Source: Maylandia zebra
Taxonomy: Eukaryota > Chordata > Actinopteri > Cichliformes > Cichlidae
Assembly: GCF_041146795.1 (NCBI RefSeq)
Contig: NC_135176.1
Span: forward strand, 18,921,786 to 18,985,785
DNA: 64,000 nucleotides
Direction: 5' to 3'
Position numbers and translations under genes: made by a program. The notes beneath the pieces are model-generated. The model was given only the letters and a program-made list of their open reading frames with translations. It was not told the origin of the DNA and ran no database searches. How positions within the stretch are numbered: position 1 is the stretch's first letter; the number at the start of each line of letters is the position of its first letter. Below are positions 58,936 to 64,000 of the stretch, piece after piece.

Positions 58936-61900
58936 CTACTCACACAGACTACTACTTTAGGACTGTTGTAGTTAAACTAATGAAGCTTGAGGACAAATAT
59001 ATCCTAATACTCTGTAGGCATGCTGCTTTAATTTTAAATAGATTGTATCTTTAATATTTTAAATATAGCAGCAAAAGACATTAATATTGATAGATGTATA
59101 ATGATCTCAAAGTGCTTCTTAATGCGGTTTATTGATTTAAGAGAGTTTATTTGCATAAAATACTTTTATACATATGCTGCTGTCAGTTTAATTAATTTAC
59201 AATGATCTGAGACCAAAGACTTTACCAAATCCACTTTCGTAAATTGCTCTCAAATCTGAAAAGCAAGACTAAATTGGAAAAACCTTTGTAGAAAATGGCT
59301 AAAGAGAATTAGTCTAAACCTGTTGTACTCATGCTTAAGGCTGGGGAAAAGAAAAAAATGGGGCACCTTCCTGTAGTCTACCAGCCAGCAGTCATATGAT
59401 ATTTTGTAAGCATACGCAAGTAGCTTCCTGTCCAAACCTGTACAGCTACACTGTTATCTTTGTTGCCTGAGGGCACAGATCAAGGATAACAGGAACCTGT
59501 CAAAAACCACAGACGTAAATATATTAAATGTGTGTCATCATCAGCAAGTGTAACACAGCCCAGAGACCAGCACGTGGAGGTATGCACAGATTCATCATGC
59601 CAGGACTACTACTGCCATTACCTGTTGTGAAATCTGGTTTCACTCTCTCCATTCGTCTGCACAGACTTAATTGTTAAAAATCAAAAACTAAGGCATTAAA
59701 CAATAATTCACTGTATTTCCTTAAAGGCACTGGTAGTTCCTTTTCTCCCTATTTTCTCTGTTGCACAAAAAGCGAAAATGTTTCTTTTAGTCACCAATAT
59801 CCACATATCTTAGCCCTACTACGTGAATGTTACTTAAAGCACTTCTTCTGGCCTTATGTAAACCTACCTGTCCATTTAACCAGCACTGCATAGTTCATTT
59901 GATCGCCATATAGTCCGTTCATCTATCAGGCAGGTTTGGTCGTGAATCGCAAGGATTAGCAGTAAGGCCACAGGGGAGATGAGATGCAGATTACGGAAGA
60001 GATAATGGTGTTTGGATTTAGAGTCACTCAGATGAGGCGGCTGGGACTGAAAGCTACAGCTTTAATCACAGGTGAGCCGTGCGCTCTTTGATCTTATTTA
60101 ATGGAATGAATTAACGTACAGGTTTAGAAGAGAGCATTTGACAAAACAAATCAAATTAAAATAAATGAAAGGTGTTTGAGATTTATCAGCACTTGATTTC
60201 TCAACAGTTAAAAACTCATCTATTTAAGGAGCACTTTGAGCAATGTGAGGCGTCCCTATGGGCCTCCCATTGTTTTTAATAATAAATGACTACTTTCATG
60301 CTATTGCACTTTGTTGATGTTCGGTCACAAATTTCAGTACACTTTGGTTTTTGGTCATTGTGGTGATTTATTGTAGAATTTGTTTCCACTTTGGAGGTAA
60401 GGAACCTTTAATGAATCAACTCTAGGGAGGTGAAGGAGCTGTACCAATACAGAAAATATTAAAGCCCAGTTCTGCTACAGTAAATTAGGTTTTTAAAAAT
60501 ATATATTTTTCTGCTGCCTAAACTATTAACTAAGCACATGATCAGTTGTGGCCATCTTCCTGATGTACTCATGGATGTTTGTTGTTTCATCCTGGATATG
60601 ACACTCACTAGTCCTCGGCCTCCTTCTGTCCGCTTTGCAAGCAGCCTCAGGGTGCTGGATTTGGGGTGAAATCATGTATGGTAAGGGGCTTACTAGTTTG
60701 TAAATATTTTCACAAATTACAATTAAGATATTGTAATAATTATATTTAAATCTTACAATTGTAATGCATTGTAATGACTGACTTTTTGTAGAAAAGTCAG
60801 CCATTCATGTTTTAGTGATGGTCATGGCAAATGAAAATTTAGCAGTGGTAGATAAAACATAAATGCTATACTCAAATACCAATATCATGTACTTTACTAT
60901 TACAGTGCCACATCTCCGAGGCACATATTACATTTGCTACTAAGCTTTAATTAGCCTACAAGTTACTTTTCAGATCACAATTTGTAGTGCCATTTGAAAT
61001 CATTGAAAAAACAAGCATTTCAAACTTCCTTATGATGAATTTTAGTAATAAACTAGGCCTTGAGGGTCAGCTGTTCTCGGAAATTCTCAGACTTTATCGG
61101 TTGCTAAGTTGAAAACATTTTTGAGCTTGTCACTTTGTGGTTCTCACATGGTAGCTATACTTACACATGTGACAGTACCAAACCAGCAGAAGTAGCGATA
61201 ATAAACTCAGCTTCAGTAAAATGCTGGGTACATACTAATGCAGCATATTATATGCAGTATAGAATACAAGTAGATACTTACACTTACAAACTCCATTTTG
61301 CTGCACATGCACTTTATGTATATAACGGCAGCAGCAGAATTAGTAGGCTAACTTGTTTTATTTGCAACATGTCAGTAACATAACTGAATATAAAAAGAGC
61401 ATCTTACAGAGGCAGAATTTCAAAGTGGTAAAGCTGGGCAGAGCTTGGTTGAATGTGGCATGTTGTATAAAAGCGCTATGAGTCAAGCTAAGAATCAGTC
61501 CATTTACCATGAATAAAAACCAGATCCTATATCACACAAGAGTGGGACAAAATTCATCTGCCAAAAGATCTCCTCAGTTCCCAAGATGGGTTTATTTTGC
61601 ACAGTCACTGTACATGTACATACCACTACCTCTCCACTACAGCTGCTACAATATTTATAGTAAACTGTACTGATTTATTCTTTTCTTATTTTAAATAAAT
61701 ATATATTTTCTTTATTTATATAGTTCATCTTATTGTTATCTAAGTGTTTCTTGTGTGCAATTTTACCTTTCTATGTGCAATATTGAGGGGGCTCTGAGCC
61801 TAAGAATTTAACTGCTGGTAGTAATGTGCCATTGATACCTTTATATGACAAATAAACGACTTGAAAATCTGAAAGTTGAACTTGAAACTTGGATGCTATA

Positions 61901-62085
61901 TAAACATGGCCCTGTCCCTGTGGCTACAGTCAAATTCAAGGTGACATTTTTTTCCCTTAAAATGATTTTTTTTTTTCCAGTTTAAACATTTGACACATGT
62001 TCTATGTACACGAGTTGTAATAATAGCTTATATGAGCGTCAGTATTACCGAATTATGTATTACCTGTCCAGGTAAGCAAGTCGGA
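58936..62085. other. Intergenic region between SSH2 and NSRP1
   Basis: The two genes are divergently oriented, so this is the shared upstream region. It is AT-rich. A LINE-tail-like fragment ('gtgcaattttacctttctatgtgcaatattg', then 'aataaacgacttgaaaat') is at about 61600-61870. No exon or RNA gene was recognised. Confidence 0.45.
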
Positions 62086-62096
62086 GTTTATCTAAT

Positions 62097-62671
62097 CTCC
62101 AAAAGTTGATTCTGTTCATCTGGACGTAGCGTTTTGTGGGAGAAACGTTTCGTCACTCATCCAAGTGACTTCATCAGTCTCAGCTGACTGCAGGTTTCCC
62201 CAAATCTTATAAACAGTACATTTGCATATTAACTGAAACCAGCCCACTGAAGGAACAATGGGCTGGGAGGTCAGTTCCTCTGAATCGAGAAGGGGGCCTA
62301 AGGGTACATCTTTCGCTAAGGGTACATCTTACAATGCTGTGATTGCAGCAATTCCCCAACTCTCTGTGAATGGTACTCATGGCCAATGATCAGTGGTCTT
62401 TGATCAGTGGGTTTTGGTCAGTGGTTGTTGATCAATGGTCATGAGAATTTGCATAATTATGATTAAGGAACTGACCTCCCAGCCCATTGTTCCTTCAGTG
62501 GGCTGTTTTCAGACATTATGCAAATGTACGATTTGGGGAAACCTGCAGTAAGCTGAGACTGAAGAAGTCACTTGGATGAGTGACGAAATGTTTCTCCCAC
62601 AAAACGCTATGTCCAGATGAACAGAATCAACTTTTGGAGATTTACTTTCCTGGATGATTGAGAATGCAGAT
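62097..62671. mobile_element. Foldback element with ~110-bp inverted arms and 11-bp flanking duplication
   Basis: The left arm (from 62097, 'ctccaaaagttgattctgtt...') reappears inverted near the right end (...'aacagaatcaacttttggag', ending about 62641). The arms pair over 'cgttttgtgggagaaac', 'cactcatccaagtgact' and 'gcaggtttccccaaat' with few mismatches. The interior carries a second inverted pair ('cccactgaaggaacaatggg' / 'cccattgttccttcagtggg'). GTTTATCTAAT occurs at both 62086-62096 and 62672-62682, consistent with a target duplication. The right end carries extra bases ('tttcctggatgattgagaat') absent from the left. No protein is encoded. The asymmetric foldback recalls terminal repeats of Penelope-like retroelements, but the family is not certain. 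Confidence 0.75.
62123..62177 (-). other. Hammerhead-ribozyme-like core motif in the left foldback arm
   Basis: On the minus strand, in order: CTGATGA (62177-62171), a GTCAC/GTGAC stem with a short loop, GAAAC (62151-62147), and a downstream ACGTC whose GTC is at 62125-62123 with ACG...CGT pairing. This is the order of conserved hammerhead elements. One extra A lies between CTGATGA and the stem, and stem I is not obvious. In the right arm the equivalent reads CTGAAGA, so that copy has lost the core. Confidence 0.35.
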
Positions 62672-62882
62672 GTTTATCTAATGTTACCTCTATGCGTTAG
62701 AAGTCCGTACATTTGTCAAGAGGGTCAAACCCATAACAGCAGCAAATAACACTCCCCAAAAACATGGATATGGCTCCTTCATGCGGTGACCTTATTTACT
62801 GCCTGCTGAGTTGAAGCTTGTGTTTGTAGCCGCTTGAAATTGTGTCGAATCTGCTGTGCGAGTCCACAGCCAGCGGAGCAAG

Positions 62883-64000
62883 ATGGCGGTCCCTACGAAA
62901 CAGTGAGTTGCAGACATGCTAGCATGATTATAACAACATGTTATTATATTGTTTCAGGTTGTTACGGTAAAGCTTAGAGTCGTGCTAAAAGAGCTTATTT
63001 CACTATATCAGCCGTGTAGTACCAGCTCGGGGTTTTGTATAAAAACGTCGGCTCTCCTTGCAGCTAGCGACCCAGCTAGCGAAATGCTAACGTTATGCTA
63101 GTCTCTCTCATAACTTATTAAACAGCAGCTCCTTAACGTTGGTTATCAAAAAACCCGTTTTGTGTTTTTCATGGTTACCACTCCTCTGTCAGCTTATTAT
63201 TTTTTTTAATTTTATTTTAACCCGAACAGATGGTTGTAGTTGGGAAGAGTTCACAGCAAATGCTAGTCATTCAAAATACAATTTGGTCTATTTCGTAAAA
63301 AAACAAACAAATAATATGCTTGCTTGGTGTCACAGTCAGTTTAAAGCCTTTGCTGTTGTCCCCATTGAAGATGCATAATCATTATGATAACCAGTGAAAG
63401 CTTGTCAAATGTGCCGTTGAATCTGTATGCTATACAGATCATTTGTATAACTCTACACATGTATACATCTGTGCGTTTTTGCGTAGTACATCTGTATATT
63501 TGCTCTCTGTATAGCAATATAAACATCTGTATACTTATTTGTCAGAATCCGTTCATAATGATTCCCACCTTTTAAACTACCCTTATCTGTGTATAATCGC
63601 ACTTTTGCACTTACTGCTCTTGCACTTCTGATTCGATGTAAACTGTATTTTGTTACCCTGTACTTATACATGTGTAATGACAACAAAGTTGAATCCTAAT
63701 CTTAATCCTAATTTAAGAACCTCTGTTTCGTGATTATCCTCAGGTATGGGCTCATTTTGCCACAAAAGAAGGGATTATCAAAGACCACTACCTTACCAAA
63801 ACCCTCTGTATTCGATGATGACTCCGATGAAGAGGTGGGTAAACAGATTTGTTATAAACAAGACATTACAATTTGTACTTTGTCACTTAGTAAAATGAAT
63901 TTTATTCAAGTATTTTGTCTATTAAGAAACTGAAAATAAATAATAAAGAAGTTTATCCACTAACTAGCTTGCTTGTTAGCAGGCTTCTTTCTAAATATAC
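62883..64000 (+). CDS. nsrp1: Nuclear speckle splicing regulatory protein 1, 5' part
   Basis: Two exons are visible: 62883-62902 (ATG to CA|GTGAGT) and 63744-63834. Joined they give 'MAVPTKQ' then 'YGLILPQKKGLSKTTTLPKP' and 'SVFDDDSDEE', ending at a GAG|GTGGGT donor. The human NSRP1 start (MA-P--QYGLILPKK...KPSVFGNDSDDD, from memory) matches closely. NSRP1 (also CCDC55/NSrp70) is a coiled-coil nuclear-speckle protein that influences alternative splice-site choice. The rest of the gene lies beyond the right edge. Position next to SSH2 agrees with the human order, where EFCAB5 intervenes; no EFCAB5 exon was seen here. Confidence 0.9.
63590..63720 (+). repeat. LINE-tail-like repeat in NSRP1 intron 1
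   Basis: The run 'gcacttttgcacttactgc', 'gatgtaaactgtattttgtt', 'acatgtgtaatgacaacaaa' and 'gttgaatcctaatcttaatcc' is the typical 3' tail of a dispersed fish LINE-type repeat (recalled as 'tgcaatgacaataaagttgaatctaatctaa'). It lies just upstream of NSRP1 exon 2. Confidence 0.6.

Overview
The window is a piece of vertebrate nuclear DNA, almost certainly from a teleost fish. The genes are split by short introns, the encoded proteins match vertebrate families closely, and the repeats are typical of ray-finned fish: RTE/Rex3-like and L1-like LINEs, several Tc1-type transposon relics, and a ~377-bp SINE-like family. Nothing prokaryotic, viral or organellar was seen. Five protein-coding loci are supported. 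Four of them (ABHD15, CORO6, SSH2, NSRP1) occur in the same neighbourhood as on human 17q11.2, as I recall it, so the block is an old syntenic segment. The fifth, a VWA7-like gene, sits between ABHD15 and CORO6.

Layout from left to right: 1-2.3 kb has no gene and one repeat tail. ABHD15 lies on the minus strand (3 coding exons, 2473-6869). A gap with a Tc1 relic follows. The VWA7-like gene is on the plus strand: a TATA-type promoter near 8.96 kb, then 15 coding exons from 10771 to 22001. Its introns hold an RTE-like insertion, two perfect hairpins, a SINE-like copy and an antisense L1. CORO6 is on the minus strand (10 coding exons, 24501-34515). A GC-rich block at 36.8-37.6 kb may be the CORO6 promoter, followed by a large Tc1 relic. 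SSH2 is on the minus strand (15 coding exons, 40429-58111) with a CpG-rich start and a candidate internal alternative first exon at 47.8-48.0 kb. A repeat-rich intergenic stretch contains a ~575-bp foldback element. The first two exons of NSRP1 run off the right edge on the plus strand.

Exon joins were worked out by hand from GT/AG (once GC/AG) sites and reading phase. The totals divide by three: ABHD15 551 aa, VWA7-like 940 aa, CORO6 469 aa and SSH2 1226 aa, close to the family lengths I recall. Functionally, CORO6 (actin-binding coronin) and SSH2 (cofilin phosphatase) are adjacent same-strand regulators of actin turnover. ABHD15 belongs to lipid metabolism and insulin signalling, the VWA7-like protein is secreted or membrane-anchored, and NSRP1 is a splicing regulator.

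The points most worth a second look are an in-frame alternative first exon of SSH2, a hammerhead-like motif in the foldback element, two near-perfect intronic hairpins 125 bp apart, and two splice donors that run directly into long CA/TG tracts.
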